A DNA stretch of 64,000 bases, taken from Fischerella sp. JS2. Lineage in GTDB: Bacteria > Cyanobacteriota > Cyanobacteriia > Cyanobacteriales > Nostocaceae. The notes beneath the pieces are model-generated. The model did no database searches, was not told the DNA's origin, and was given only the letters and a program-made list of their open reading frames with translations. A program made the translations under genes and the position numbers. Below, in pieces: positions 1-9,317 of the stretch (within the stretch, counting starts at the first letter, position 1; each line of letters begins with the position of its first letter). The DNA is taken from the NCBI RefSeq assembly GCF_032393985.1, contig NZ_CP135918.1, positions 2,542,001-2,606,000 on the forward strand, written 5' to 3'.

Positions 1-1
1 G

Positions 2-352
2 AAGGGTACTCCGCTAAAAGCTGAAATGAAAGATATTGGCTCAGACTTACCGCCAAATACTTCAGCGATCGCAGCAACCATTGAACACAACCAAGAGGCA
101 CAGTTGGAAGCGTTGGAAGCTGCACTAGCAGACGGAGCTGTAAAAGTCGTTCGCGATTCTATTAAGGCCGACATCGCTGAGCAGTTGAATGCGGGTGGCA
201 ACGTACTATATACCGCAGCCAGTGGCACAGCTGCCTCGGGAGTTGGTCGCGTAGCTCAGACACCGGAGGGAACTCGGGTAAGCGGTATCGTCGCTAATGA
301 TGACGGCGTCTTTATAGAGAACGCGCAAATCACAGACGAGCCGTTGAACTAA
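2..352 (+). CDS. C-terminal part of a DUF1269-like protein (5' end outside window)
   Basis: The reading frame is open from the first bases of the window, so the true start lies upstream; an internal ATG at 26 is not a convincing start. The visible part has an IGSDLPPNTSAI segment, resembling the 'LPPGTSAL' part of DUF1269-type general-stress proteins in which a hydrophobic N-terminal half precedes a soluble C-terminal half. The remainder (EAALADGAVKVV, then KADIAEQLNAGG) fits the C-terminal half of that fold. It ends in an acidic tail before TAA. The family call is from motif memory only; the function of the family is not established. Confidence 0.5.
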   Translation, partial: KGTPLKAEMKDIGSDLPPNTSAIAATIEHNQEAQLEALEAALADGAVKVVRDSIKADIAEQLNAGGNVLYTAASGTAASGVGRVAQTPEGTRVSGIVANDDGVFIENAQITDEPLN

Positions 353-419
353 ATCACAGGTGACAGCACTGTGTGAGAAACTCGCAAGAAGTAGCTTTGA
401 CAGCTTGATTTCTTCAGGT

Positions 420-484
420 GTTGACCGCCAAGGATACCTAGCTTGCTAATAAATGGCATAGGGACTCGTGTTCTTGGCGGTTAA
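420..484. repeat. Inverted repeat between the DUF1269-like gene and flv4
   Basis: ACCGCCAAG near 426 is matched by CTTGGCGGT near 473, with about 40 bases between the arms. It lies 70-130 bases after the upstream stop codon and about 175 bases before flv4. It could be a transcript-end structure or a regulatory hairpin for the flv4 promoter. No T-run follows, so a factor-independent terminator is unlikely. The rest of 353-655 shows no gene. Confidence 0.35.
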
Positions 485-655
485 TGAAATTATTCGCACT
501 ATCCTTATGATAAGCATCAATTAATTTATATATTTTTACACTTTAAAATAACTAATGATTTGCTTTAAAAATTGACATTTTACAAATATAGTGCATCCAG
601 ATAAATATTAAATAAGGTAAAGCATTATTACGAAGGTCGCTGGAGGCAGCAGGGT

Positions 656-2383
656 ATGGTTGCACTAACTGCTCGTGAAAACACCAAACCGCAAGGTCGC
701 TTGACCATGCAAACAATTGAGATTGGGGTTGAAACGATCGCTATTCGTTCTCTAGATTGGGATCGCGATCGCTTTGATATTGAGTTTGGATTGCAGAACG
801 GTACAACCTATAATTCCTTTCTCATTCAAGGTGAAAAGACTGCCCTGGTTGATACTTCTCACCGCAAGTTTCAACAATTGTATTTAGATGTAGTCAAAGG
901 ATTAATTGACCTGTCAACTTTAGATTACTTAATTATTAGCCATACGGAACCAGACCACAGTGGACTGGTGAAAGAGGTATTGCAGTTAGCCCCCCAAGTC
1001 ACAGTAGTCGGGGCTAAAGTTGCCATCCAATTTTTGGAAAACATGGTACATCAGCCATTCCCATCTCTAATAGTTAAAAATGGCGATCACTTGGATTTAG
1101 GCAATGGACATGAGTTAGAGTTTGTCTGTGCTCCCAATCTTCATTGGCCAGATACCATTTTTACCTACGATAGAAAAACCCGCATCCTTTATACTTGTGA
1201 TGCTTTTGGGATGCACTACTGCGATGACCACACCTTTGACGAAGATCCAGAACTAGTAGAACAAGACTTTAAATATTACTATGATTGCCTGATGGGACCG
1301 AATGCGCGTTCTGTGCTGTCTGCGATCAAGCGGATGGAAAAATTAGATGTCGGCATGATTGCCACAGGACACGGCCCTTTATTGCAACACCACCTCTCAA
1401 ACTGGGTAAATTGTTATCAAAAATGGAGCCAGGAACAAGCCAAAACAGATACCTTGGTTGCCCTCTTCTACTGTGAAGATTACGGTTACAGTGACCAATT
1501 AGCAAGAGCGATCGCTCATGGCATCACGAGAAATGGTGTTGCAGTAGAACTGGTAGATTTAAGTACTGCTGAACCTCAAGAAGTCCGGGAATTGGTAAAT
1601 CAAGCAACTGGTTTGGTGATTGGAATGCCATCCCAATCTGATCAAAATGCCCATGCAGCTTTAAGTACCATTCTCGCTGCTGCCCACAACAAACAAGCAG
1701 TAGGGCTGTTTGAAACTGGTGGTGGGGAAGATGAACCGATTTATCCACTACGAAACAAGTTTCAAGAAATTGGACTCACTGAAGCTTTTCCCCCGATTCT
1801 GATCAAAGAACCGCCTACACAGGCAACTGAACAAATGTGTGATGAAGCGGGAACTGATATCGGACAATGGTTAACACGCGATCGCACTATTAAACAAATC
1901 AAAACTCTCGACAATGACTTAGAACGGGCATTAGGAAGACTTAGCAGTGGACTTTATATTCTTACTGCCCAAAAAGCCGATGTTAGTAGTGCTATGTTAG
2001 CCTCCTGGGTGATGCAAGCAAGTATGAATCCTTTAGGAGTTGCCATTGCAGTTGCCAAAGATCGGGCAATAGAATCTTTATTGCATGTAGGCGATCGCTT
2101 TATTCTCAACGTCCTTGAGGAAGACAACTACCAAAGTTTAATGAAACACTTCCTCAAGCGTTTTCCCCCCGGTGCAGATCGGTTTGCAGATATTAAGACT
2201 TACCCCGCTAGCAATGGCTGTCCCATTTTGGCAGACGCCCTAGCATACATGGAATGCGAAGTTACAACCCGCATGGAGTGTAGCGATCACTGGATCATTT
2301 ACAGCAACGTCCACACTGGTAGAGTCGCCAAACTAGATGCCCTCACCGCCGTCCACCATCGGAAGGTTGGTAATCACTATTAA
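656..2383 (+). CDS. flv4: Diflavin flavoprotein Flv4
   Basis: A-type flavodiiron protein with a C-terminal flavin reductase module, 575 residues, the normal length for cyanobacterial Flv proteins. The metallo-beta-lactamase-like diiron domain (about residues 30-260) keeps the canonical ligands in SHTEPDHSG (H96, E98, D100, H101) and a GHGP loop. A flavodoxin domain follows (about 265-405), then a flavin reductase domain (about 420-575). Flv4 acts as a heterodimer with Flv2, passing electrons from photosystem II or the plastoquinone side to oxygen. GGAGG stands 13 bases before the ATG. It heads the operon flv4 / PsiE-like gene / flv2, the order known from Synechocystis sll0217-sll0218-sll0219. 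The intact diiron ligands identify this copy as Flv4 rather than Flv2. In Synechocystis the operon is induced by low CO2 and countered by an antisense RNA; I did not identify that RNA here. Confidence 0.93.
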   Translation: MVALTARENTKPQGRLTMQTIEIGVETIAIRSLDWDRDRFDIEFGLQNGTTYNSFLIQGEKTALVDTSHRKFQQLYLDVVKGLIDLSTLDYLIISHTEPDHSGLVKEVLQLAPQVTVVGAKVAIQFLENMVHQPFPSLIVKNGDHLDLGNGHELEFVCAPNLHWPDTIFTYDRKTRILYTCDAFGMHYCDDHTFDEDPELVEQDFKYYYDCLMGPNARSVLSAIKRMEKLDVGMIATGHGPLLQHHLSNWVNCYQKWSQEQAKTDTLVALFYCEDYGYSDQLARAIAHGITRNGVAVELVDLSTAEPQEVRELVNQATGLVIGMPSQSDQNAHAALSTILAAAHNKQAVGLFETGGGEDEPIYPLRNKFQEIGLTEAFPPILIKEPPTQATEQMCDEAGTDIGQWLTRDRTIKQIKTLDNDLERALGRLSSGLYILTAQKADVSSAMLASWVMQASMNPLGVAIAVAKDRAIESLLHVGDRFILNVLEEDNYQSLMKHFLKRFPPGADRFADIKTYPASNGCPILADALAYMECEVTTRMECSDHWIIYSNVHTGRVAKLDALTAVHHRKVGNHY

Positions 2384-2572
2384 GGTGTGAGGGGTGTGAA
2401 CAGTATGAGGGGTGTGAGGGGTGTGAACAGTATGAGGGGTGTGAGAAGTCTAAGAAATACAAGGATAAAATATTTTTACTCCCCCACCTCCCCACCTCCC
2501 CATTGCCCCCACTCCCACTCTCACTCCCCCACTCCCCCACTCCCCCACTCCCCCCCCCCACTGGAGTCACCA
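2384..2572. repeat. Short tandem repeats in the flv4 operon spacer
   Basis: The 190-base gap holds a G-rich run built from repeats of GAGGGGTGTGA and AACAGTATGAG, followed by a C-rich run built from CTCCCCCA units. The two runs are roughly complementary in composition and could pair in the mRNA between flv4 and the second cistron. Such degenerate short tandem repeats are common in filamentous cyanobacteria. No coding content is evident. Confidence 0.6.
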
Positions 2573-2573
2573 C

Positions 2574-3119
2574 ATGATGCAATTGCTGAAAGATTTGCCA
2601 GTCAAACCTGTAAAGCGAGAAAGTTGGTTGAATTTAGGTCGGATTGTGCAAGCACTGGAATTAGTTCAAGATTTAATTGTGATTTCTTTGTGCATCGGGC
2701 TATTTAGCTTTATGGTGCTGCAAATCTGGACTATGTTTCTTTCTTTGCTCCCCCCGATCCACTTCCACGTTGTGACAGCAGATATTTTGTCATTGCTGAT
2801 TTTAGTAGAATTATTCCGTCTGCTGATTATTTATTTGCAAGAACAACGGGTTTCGATTGGGGTGGCTGTAGAAGTTTCGATTGTTTCTGTACTCCGAGAA
2901 ATGATTGTACGCGGTGTACTGGAAACAACTTTTATGCAAGTATTGGCTGCTTGTGCTTTTTTACTGGTACTGGGTGTATTAATGGTGCTACGAGTTTGGC
3001 TACCTCCAACTTTTGAAGGTATTGATCCTGAACAAGAAGTCTCGAAGCGTTACAAAAAGCGCCTTGCCCAAGAAATGGCTGAATTAAATGGTCATTCCAA
3101 TGGTCATTCCAATTATTGA
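2574..3119 (+). CDS. PsiE-like membrane protein of the flv4-flv2 operon (Sll0218 type)
   Basis: 181 residues. Four hydrophobic segments are visible at about residues 30-55, 62-85, 95-115 and 120-142, followed by a charged tail ending in a duplicated GHSN. The overall pattern matches the PsiE (phosphate-starvation-inducible E) family and the Sll0218 protein encoded between Flv4 and Flv2 in Synechocystis, which stabilises photosystem II in thylakoid membranes. TGGAGT lies 8 bases before the ATG at 2574; the adjacent ATG at 2577 is an alternative. The gene is 190 bases after flv4 and 47 bases before flv2, all on the same strand, which supports one transcript. The name PsiE is by fold only and need not mean a role in phosphate stress. 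Confidence 0.85.
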   Translation: MMQLLKDLPVKPVKRESWLNLGRIVQALELVQDLIVISLCIGLFSFMVLQIWTMFLSLLPPIHFHVVTADILSLLILVELFRLLIIYLQEQRVSIGVAVEVSIVSVLREMIVRGVLETTFMQVLAACAFLLVLGVLMVLRVWLPPTFEGIDPEQEVSKRYKKRLAQEMAELNGHSNGHSNY

Positions 3120-3166
3120 TTGCGATTAGCCCACCAACAACCAACCATTAACCACTAACCAATAAT

Positions 3167-4909
3167 ATGTCTGTCTCAACTTTATCTCCAACTCTCACCC
3201 GTCCCCGTGATGTTCAAGTTGCTGAAATTGGAATTAATACCTTAGTTTTGCGATCGCGAACTTGGGAACGTCTCAAGTTTGAGGTTGAGTATGCCCGCCA
3301 AAAAGGCACAACAGCGAATTCTTATTTGATTCAAGCCAAGCAAACTGCTTTGATTGATCCTCCTGGCGAGTCTTTTACCCAGATTTTTTTAGAAGAGTTA
3401 CACAAACACCAAGATTTAACTCAGTTAGACTACATCATTCTCAATCATGTCAATCCTAACCGGATGGCAACTCTCAAAGTCTTGCTGGAAAAAGCACCTC
3501 AAGTCAAGATTGTCTGTTCTAAACCTGGTGCGAATGTTCTCAAAAACACCTTTCCTGAGTGGGAGTCAAAAATACAACTTGTTCGTTCCGAAGATATTCT
3601 AGATTTGGGCGAGGGGCATCAATTGCAATTTGTTACAGTACCAACTCCCCGATGGGCAGATGGTATGTGTACCTACGACGTTGCTACCCGCATTCTTTAT
3701 ACTGACAAATTGTTTGGCGTACATGTCTGTGGTGATGTCCTATTTGATGAAGATTGGAAGCAACTGGATGGCGATCGCCGTTATTATTTTGAATGTCTGC
3801 ACGCCACCCAAGCTAAACAAGTAGAAGCAGCTTTAGATAAATTAGCACCTCTAAAAGCGAAATATTACGCCCCTGGCCATGGGCCGATTGTTCGCTACAG
3901 TCTTAGTCGCTTTAGTTACGATTACCGCCAATGGTGTCAAGAACAAAAAAATCAAGAATTGCGAGTAGCTTTGCTTTATGCTTCTGCCTACGGTAACACG
4001 GCAACTTTAGCACAGGCGATCGCCCAAGGCTTAATTCAAACTGGGGTGGCAGTGGAATCAATCAACTGCGAACTGGCAGAACCCAGTGAAATTACTCGCG
4101 CGATTGAAGCTTGCGATGGCTTTATCATTGGTTCTCCCACTTTGGGCGGTCATGCACCCACCCAAATTCAAACTGCTTTGGGAATTGTCCTCTCGGCGGC
4201 GGCGAAAACGAAACTAGCGGGTGTATTTGGTTCCTACGGTTGGAGTGGAGAAGCGATCGACCTGATTGAAAATAAACTATTAGATGCCAATTATCGCTTA
4301 GGGTTTAACACCATCCGCATTCGCTTCAGTCCTACTGAGTTCACTTTGCAACAATGCCAAGATGCCGGAGCAGATTTTGCCCAAGTCTTGAAAAAGAAAA
4401 AGAAACTCCGCACTCCCCGCCAAGCATTAACAGTAGCGCAAGTAGACCGGACAGAACAAGCTGTTGGACGCATCATTGGTTCTTTGTGTGTCCTTAGCAC
4501 TCGACGCGGAGATAGCCACAGTGGAATCCTCACATCTTGGGTATCACAAGCTACTTTTAATCCTCCTGGTTTGATGATTGCGATTGCCCAAGATCAAAAT
4601 GCCGATTCCATGATTCATCCCGGTGATCAATTTGTCCTGAATATTCTCCAAGAAGGTCGCAACCTCAGACGTTATTTTTCCTACCACAGTACTCCAGGGG
4701 AGAATCCTTTTGCTCAATTAACAACCACAACAGCTAACAACGGTTGCTTAATTCTCAGTGATGCCCTTGCCTATCTAGAATGTACCGTGCAACAACGAAC
4801 TCAATGTGGCGATCGCTGGTTAATTTATGCCACTGTAGATAAAGGCGAAGTGTTAGAACCGACAGGTGTCACTGCCATTCAGCATCGGAAATCAGGTAGT
4901 CATTATTAA
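3167..4909 (+). CDS. flv2: Diflavin flavoprotein Flv2
   Basis: 580 residues, with the same three-domain order as the upstream Flv4: metallo-beta-lactamase-like, flavodoxin (GNTATLAQAI near residue 275), flavin reductase. The first metal-ligand motif is altered: where Flv4 has HTEPDH this protein has HVNPNR, so Glu, Asp and the second His are replaced by Asn, Asn and Arg. Loss of the iron ligands with retention of the fold is the hallmark of the Flv1/Flv2 subgroup, which works only as heterodimer partner of Flv3 or Flv4. Its place as third gene of the operon makes Flv2 the best call. No clear ribosome-binding site precedes the ATG, so translation may be coupled or weak. Confidence 0.92.
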   Translation: MSVSTLSPTLTRPRDVQVAEIGINTLVLRSRTWERLKFEVEYARQKGTTANSYLIQAKQTALIDPPGESFTQIFLEELHKHQDLTQLDYIILNHVNPNRMATLKVLLEKAPQVKIVCSKPGANVLKNTFPEWESKIQLVRSEDILDLGEGHQLQFVTVPTPRWADGMCTYDVATRILYTDKLFGVHVCGDVLFDEDWKQLDGDRRYYFECLHATQAKQVEAALDKLAPLKAKYYAPGHGPIVRYSLSRFSYDYRQWCQEQKNQELRVALLYASAYGNTATLAQAIAQGLIQTGVAVESINCELAEPSEITRAIEACDGFIIGSPTLGGHAPTQIQTALGIVLSAAAKTKLAGVFGSYGWSGEAIDLIENKLLDANYRLGFNTIRIRFSPTEFTLQQCQDAGADFAQVLKKKKKLRTPRQALTVAQVDRTEQAVGRIIGSLCVLSTRRGDSHSGILTSWVSQATFNPPGLMIAIAQDQNADSMIHPGDQFVLNILQEGRNLRRYFSYHSTPGENPFAQLTTTTANNGCLILSDALAYLECTVQQRTQCGDRWLIYATVDKGEVLEPTGVTAIQHRKSGSHY

Positions 4910-4922
4910 CCACAAATTACTT

Positions 4923-5206
4923 ATATCAAGTTCGGTTGAATACTTATACTGTCGCGTAGGCTGGTAATAGGTAATGGGTAATTGGTGAGCCAGCGACTCT
5001 TACGCAGGGGGTTCCTCCCCCAACCCCAAAGGGAACCGCGAGCCCCCAATCCCCACCAGGGGCCGGTGAGTTCCCCATGAGCGACTGGCGTAGACGCCCG
5101 CTTTCTCGGCTTCAAGGAAGAGTACCCGTAAGGGTAATGGGAAGAACCAATGCTCAATGCCTAACAACGAAGTATAATATCCTAAGCGATTAGCAGGACT
5201 TGATAC
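4923..5206. repeat. MITE-like repeat, family 1 (TATCAAGTTCG ends), long copy
   Basis: The left end ATATCAAGTTCGGTTGAAT is mirrored by the right end, which reads AGCAGGACTTGATAC. The interior carries GGTAATGGGTAATTGG and a G/C-rich insert with internal hairpins (near 5003-5075 and 5086-5130). Related copies lie at 28675-28796, 30064-30262 and 38060-38196, with a single end at 58972. The matching ends and the absence of a reading frame shared between copies suggest a non-autonomous element. It fills most of the gap between flv2 and ggt. Confidence 0.65.
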
Positions 5207-5294
5207 TACAATATAAATTTTTGTACCGACAGACAACATCAACACACACCCAAAATTTATCAGAGTCCATCTGTGTCCATCGCCTTGCACGGTG

Positions 5295-5328
5295 TACCCT
5301 CCGGGAAGCCGCCCGTAAGGGCGTCTAC
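5295..5328 (-). repeat. REP-type palindromic element
   Basis: Read on the minus strand it begins GTAGACGC, continues through GGCGGCTTCCCG and ends AGGGTA. Relatives sit at 37969-37999 and 54034-54062, and partial ones at about 5089-5130 and 43975-44010. It interrupts a run of 'CATCTGTGTGCATC'-like text that is itself a common dispersed sequence. Copies are nested in other repeats, which suggests mobility. Confidence 0.6.
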
Positions 5329-5440
5329 ATCTGTGTGCATCGGTGGTCGATTTTCAAAACACAATATCTGTCATATCTTCACAACAGAAAATAAATTGAG
5401 ATGATTTTAGAAAATCATCATCTATGTGATACTTGGGTGA

Positions 5441-7306
5441 GTGCTGTATGTAATCAACATGCCCAAATTCCGTCGCTACACGCAGGTTTCAGTATTGATT
5501 TTTCATCTGTGTTTTTCTGCATCACTGTTTTACAACCACAAACAAGTAACTGCCGCCGTTAGCTTACCCCTACGCACCAAAAAAGCTATGGTGGTGTCTG
5601 CCAATCCCCTTGCCAGTGAGGCAGGGTTGCAAATGTTACGCAAAGGTGGTAACGCAGTTGATGCAGCTGTAGCGACGACTTTTGCGATTTCTGTAGTAGA
5701 ACCTTTTTCGGCGGGAATTGGTGGCGGCGGCTTTTTGCTGTTTCGTGATGGCAAAACCGGAGAAATTAAAGCTTTAGATTTTCGCGAACGCGCACCCCTC
5801 AAAGCAAAGAGAAATATGTATTTGGACGCCCAAGGTAAAGTGCGTCCAAAATTGAGTATAAATGGATACTTGGCAGTAGCAACACCAGGAACGGTAGCAG
5901 GACTGTACGAAGTGCATCAACGTTATGGTAAGCTACCTTGGGCAGAAGTTGTTCAACCTGCGATCGCTCTCGCTAAAGATGGGTTTATCCTGAGTCCTCA
6001 AGTAACGTGGCGTTCTATACCAGAGTATGAAAATCGTAAGCAAGTAATTCTTACTAACCCAGCCGCACGGGCAATTTTTACTCGCAACGGGGAATTATAT
6101 CAACCTGGAGAAAAATTAGTACAGCGTGACTTGGCGAAAACTTTAACAGAAATCTCTCAAAACCCCCGCAGTTTTTACACCGGAAATATTGCCCGTGCCA
6201 TTGCTGCTGACATGGCAAAAAATGGTGGTTTAGTAACTCTAGAAGACTTGAAATCTTACCAACCCATCTGGCGCATTCCTGTGTGTGGCAATTTTCGTCA
6301 AGCAAGAGTTTGTTCTATGCCACCTCCTTCCTCAGGGGGTGTACATTTATTAGAAATGTTAAATATTATCGGTTCTACCGATTTAAAATCTTTAGGTTGG
6401 CATCACCCCGATGTCATCCACCTAATGGTAGAAGCAATGAAAATTGCTTATGCTGATCGCTCACAATTATTAGGTGATCCTGATTTTGTCAAAGTACCTG
6501 TACAACAATTACTTAGCCCTGCTTATACGCAAAGACGGCAGGCTGAAATTACTCTGAATAGAGCTAGACCTGCAACTGAAGTCAAGCCTGCAAATATAAA
6601 ATTACGGCGGAATCTGACTTCTCAACCTCTTGTGTGTAGGCACAAACAGAAACTAATTCCTGCAAGTAATTCTTTGATGATCACTCAGAACACCCAGGAA
6701 ACATTCTACAAACCCCGCTACGAGTCTACAGAAACTAGCCATCTTAATGTTGTGGATGCACAACGCAACGCCGTAAGTCTAACTTTTACTGTTAACTTAG
6801 GATTTGGTGCTGGTGTAGTTGCTGACGGGACGGGAATTGTACTTAATAACGAAATGGATGATTTTGCTGCCGCGCCGGGAGTACCAAATGCTTTTGGTTT
6901 ACGGGGTAACGAAGCTAATGCGATTGCGCCATGCAAAACACCTCTCTCCAGCATGACTCCCACGATTGTGACTGAAAATGGTCGCCTACGCTTAGCGGTG
7001 GGTGCGCCTGGTGGTGGTACTATCATTACCCAAGTGCTGCAAGTCATCCTCAATGTGCTGGAGTACAACATGGATGTAGGTGCAGCTGTATCTGTTCCTC
7101 GCATCCATCATCAGTGGCTTCCCGATGAATTGCGAGTCGAACCTTTTGGTTTAGATGCTCTCACGGTAGCAGAATTACAGCGTCGGGGACACAAAATTAA
7201 ACAAACCCAGCCTTGGGGTAACATTAACGCGATCGCAGTTACCTCTGATGGTGCTTTAGAAGGGGCAGCCGATCCGCGTGGTGAAGGATCAGCAAGAGGA
7301 TATTAA
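5441..7306 (+). CDS. ggt: Gamma-glutamyltransferase
   Basis: Cleaves the gamma-glutamyl bond of glutathione and transfers the glutamyl group to water or amino acids. The precursor cuts itself at a conserved Thr to give two subunits. The GTG at 5441 gives 621 residues; an in-frame ATG at 5459 (MPKFRRY) gives a more usual signal peptide and may be the true start. The N-terminus has a basic stretch and hydrophobic core ending near residue 38, so export is likely. Seen in order: GGNAVDAA, GIGGGGFLL, PPPSSGGVHLLE, the ETSHLNVVD motif whose Thr (432 from the GTG) aligns with the self-cleavage Thr, and GAPGGGTIITQ. The stretch at about 385-425 just before the cleavage site is longer than in E. coli GGT and looks like an insertion. 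Confidence 0.9.
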   Translation: MLYVINMPKFRRYTQVSVLIFHLCFSASLFYNHKQVTAAVSLPLRTKKAMVVSANPLASEAGLQMLRKGGNAVDAAVATTFAISVVEPFSAGIGGGGFLLFRDGKTGEIKALDFRERAPLKAKRNMYLDAQGKVRPKLSINGYLAVATPGTVAGLYEVHQRYGKLPWAEVVQPAIALAKDGFILSPQVTWRSIPEYENRKQVILTNPAARAIFTRNGELYQPGEKLVQRDLAKTLTEISQNPRSFYTGNIARAIAADMAKNGGLVTLEDLKSYQPIWRIPVCGNFRQARVCSMPPPSSGGVHLLEMLNIIGSTDLKSLGWHHPDVIHLMVEAMKIAYADRSQLLGDPDFVKVPVQQLLSPAYTQRRQAEITLNRARPATEVKPANIKLRRNLTSQPLVCRHKQKLIPASNSLMITQNTQETFYKPRYESTETSHLNVVDAQRNAVSLTFTVNLGFGAGVVADGTGIVLNNEMDDFAAAPGVPNAFGLRGNEANAIAPCKTPLSSMTPTIVTENGRLRLAVGAPGGGTIITQVLQVILNVLEYNMDVGAAVSVPRIHHQWLPDELRVEPFGLDALTVAELQRRGHKIKQTQPWGNINAIAVTSDGALEGAADPRGEGSARGY

Positions 7307-7358
7307 ATCAGTAAACAGTGAACAGTGATCAAGAAAAATAACTGATAACTGATAACTG

Positions 7359-8264
7359 TTAACCTTGTCTTCTAAAAATTACCATTTCAGTACCCACAAC
7401 AGGGTTACGTGCAACAAGCCTATTTTGTGAGTCGCTCATTTCTAGATGGGTAAAGTCCAGTTCTTGAGAACGCTGGAGAATTTCGGCTGCGAGTTTATCC
7501 TGTTCGGATTCGCTGAGGGTGTACCAATCATCGCTAATTTTGATATCCAAACTGCTAGTGAGAAAGTTAGCTTGGATCGATTTTATGAGTCCAGAGGCAA
7601 AGCGATCGCTAACTTCTGCTACTTGATTTTCAATCGTGGCAATTAAAATTTGTTCTGGTGTTAATACTATTGTTGCTGGTTGATTAGTGATTGTTGTTGG
7701 TTGATTGTCAATTGTGGGTGTGGGTGTTGGAGTTACTTCTGGTTCTAGTGACGGGGTAACTTCTTCTGGTATTGGTGTGGGTTCTTCTTCCTCTACAGGT
7801 GGTGGTGTTTCTGCTAGAGTTTGTTCTTCGGTAGGAGAAGGTTCTGGGGTGGGAAGGTTGGGAGATGGAGAGGTGAGGGGAGTAGGAGAAGTAGGGGGAG
7901 TAGTGACAATTTCAGTGGGTTTACCTGTGAAAATGGTGGAAGTAACCCAAACTAGAATGACAGCAAAAATTGCGATCGCTCCTGTCAAAGCTGTATCTGA
8001 CAACTTTGCTGATAAATTTGCTGGTAAATAAGAGCGGATTTTGACTAACAGTCTACTCCACCAGTTGAGAGATACATCTGTTGGAGGTGATTGTGTCTCT
8101 AGCTTTTCTACAGTCGTTTCTAAAACTGCGATCGCGCCTTTGAGAATTTGGATAGTTTTAGTCTTCCAAAAAGACTGTCTCCTTTGGTTACTTCTCTGAC
8201 CAGATGTATTATCCTGCGGTTGTGGCGAAGAAGGTGGTTGTGAATTCTGATTGTCCTGTGACAT
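7359..8264 (-). CDS. Proline/threonine-rich single-pass membrane protein, unknown function
   Basis: 301 residues. The N-terminal 30 residues are polar (Q, S, P). A hydrophobic segment at about residues 92-112 (TALTGAIAIFAVILVW) is the only membrane span. It is followed by a long P/T/E-rich linker (about 115-195), then a folded C-terminal domain of about 95 residues containing DDWYTLSESEQDKLAAEILQ. The arrangement, a cytoplasmic stub, one span, a stiff linker and a small distal domain, is typical of conserved cyanobacterial proteins of unknown role. It converges with ggt (52 bases apart) and is transcribed away from the phosphatase gene at 8382. Confidence 0.75.
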   Translation of the reverse strand: MSQDNQNSQPPSSPQPQDNTSGQRSNQRRQSFWKTKTIQILKGAIAVLETTVEKLETQSPPTDVSLNWWSRLLVKIRSYLPANLSAKLSDTALTGAIAIFAVILVWVTSTIFTGKPTEIVTTPPTSPTPLTSPSPNLPTPEPSPTEEQTLAETPPPVEEEEPTPIPEEVTPSLEPEVTPTPTPTIDNQPTTITNQPATIVLTPEQILIATIENQVAEVSDRFASGLIKSIQANFLTSSLDIKISDDWYTLSESEQDKLAAEILQRSQELDFTHLEMSDSQNRLVARNPVVGTEMVIFRRQG

Positions 8265-8381
8265 GGAACTTTCACCTAGAGCAGCTAATCAAGGACTTAT
8301 ATTGTGGCTGCTACCTCCTCAGCCTTAATGTATCATTTCAATGCTGGCGCTAAACTGATTAATTAATGATTTTTGGCAAAT

Positions 8382-9296
8382 ATGAAACTAAAACGTCGTC
8401 AATTTTTATTTTTAAGTGGACTCAGTGCCATTGGTGTAGGATTTCTAGCTAGTATTAGTCGTGGGATTATTGATCAAAATAGTGAGCAAGTCTCAAAGGC
8501 AATAGCCGCTAATCCATCTACCAAAAAAGATTTATTACTGCGCTTTGTTTCTGTAGCAGATACAGGTACAGGTGCAAAAGGCCAATATGCTGTAGCTAGA
8601 GCTATGGCTAATTATTACAGCAAATATCCTTATAATTTGGTTATCTTAGCAGGAGATAATATCTATACCAATGGTGAAATTGAGAAAATAAATGCAGTCT
8701 TTGAACGTCCCTATGCACAATTACTAAAGCAAGGTGTAAAATTTCAAGCTGCTTTAGGAAACCACGATATTCGCACTGCCAATGGCGATTTGCAAGTTAA
8801 ATATGCAGGCTTTAATATGCAAGGGCGCTACTACACATTTCGCCGGGATAAAATCCAATTTTTCGCACTAGATACTAATAGTAACGCTGACTGGATTAAC
8901 CAGCTAAATTGGTTAGAACAAGAATTAAGCCAAAGTAATGCTACCTGGAAAATTGTTTTTGGTCATCATCCTATTTATGCATCAGGTGTCTATGGTAGCA
9001 ACCCTGATTTTATTCAAATTTTCACTCCTTTGTTTCAAAAATATGGTGTGCAACTTTATATCAATGGACATGAACACCATTATGAACGTACCCGTGCCAT
9101 CAATGGTACAACTTATTTAATTTGTGGGGGTGGTGCAGGTACTCGTCCTGTCGGCAAAAATGAATGGACTGAGTATTCTGCGGAAAAATTGAGTTTTGCA
9201 GCCTATGAAGTGTTTGCGGATCGCATAGAAGTTAGTGGTATAGATACAGCTAACCGCGTTTTTGATCAAGGTATTATTACATTGAAGTCAGCTTGA
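8382..9296 (+). CDS. Tat-exported metallophosphoesterase (purple acid phosphatase-like)
   Basis: Metal-dependent phosphoester hydrolase of the calcineurin fold. The ATG at 8382 gives MKLKRRQFLFLSG, a twin-arginine signal with a hydrophobic core; an in-frame TTG nine bases upstream is less likely. Metal-binding blocks appear in the family order: VADTGTG, LAGDNIY, LGNHD, VFGHHP and INGHEHHYER. The spacing and the AGDNIY/GNHD/GHEHHYER set resemble small tartrate-resistant (type 5) acid phosphatases. The first block has DTG where GD is common. About 304 residues, full length. Likely periplasmic; the substrate is not readable from sequence. The GNAT gene follows 21 bases later and may be co-transcribed. 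Confidence 0.85.
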   Translation: MKLKRRQFLFLSGLSAIGVGFLASISRGIIDQNSEQVSKAIAANPSTKKDLLLRFVSVADTGTGAKGQYAVARAMANYYSKYPYNLVILAGDNIYTNGEIEKINAVFERPYAQLLKQGVKFQAALGNHDIRTANGDLQVKYAGFNMQGRYYTFRRDKIQFFALDTNSNADWINQLNWLEQELSQSNATWKIVFGHHPIYASGVYGSNPDFIQIFTPLFQKYGVQLYINGHEHHYERTRAINGTTYLICGGGAGTRPVGKNEWTEYSAEKLSFAAYEVFADRIEVSGIDTANRVFDQGIITLKSA

Positions 9297-9317
9297 TTTT
9301 ATACTAGAGATGCAAAT

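Noticed and set aside
2387-2707. Plus-strand frame across the flv4 operon spacer
   Set aside because: Low-complexity tandem repeat translation overlapping the PsiE-like gene in another frame.
5000-5290. Open frames within the flv2-ggt gap
   Set aside because: They lie in MITE and REP repeats and their text changes between copies.
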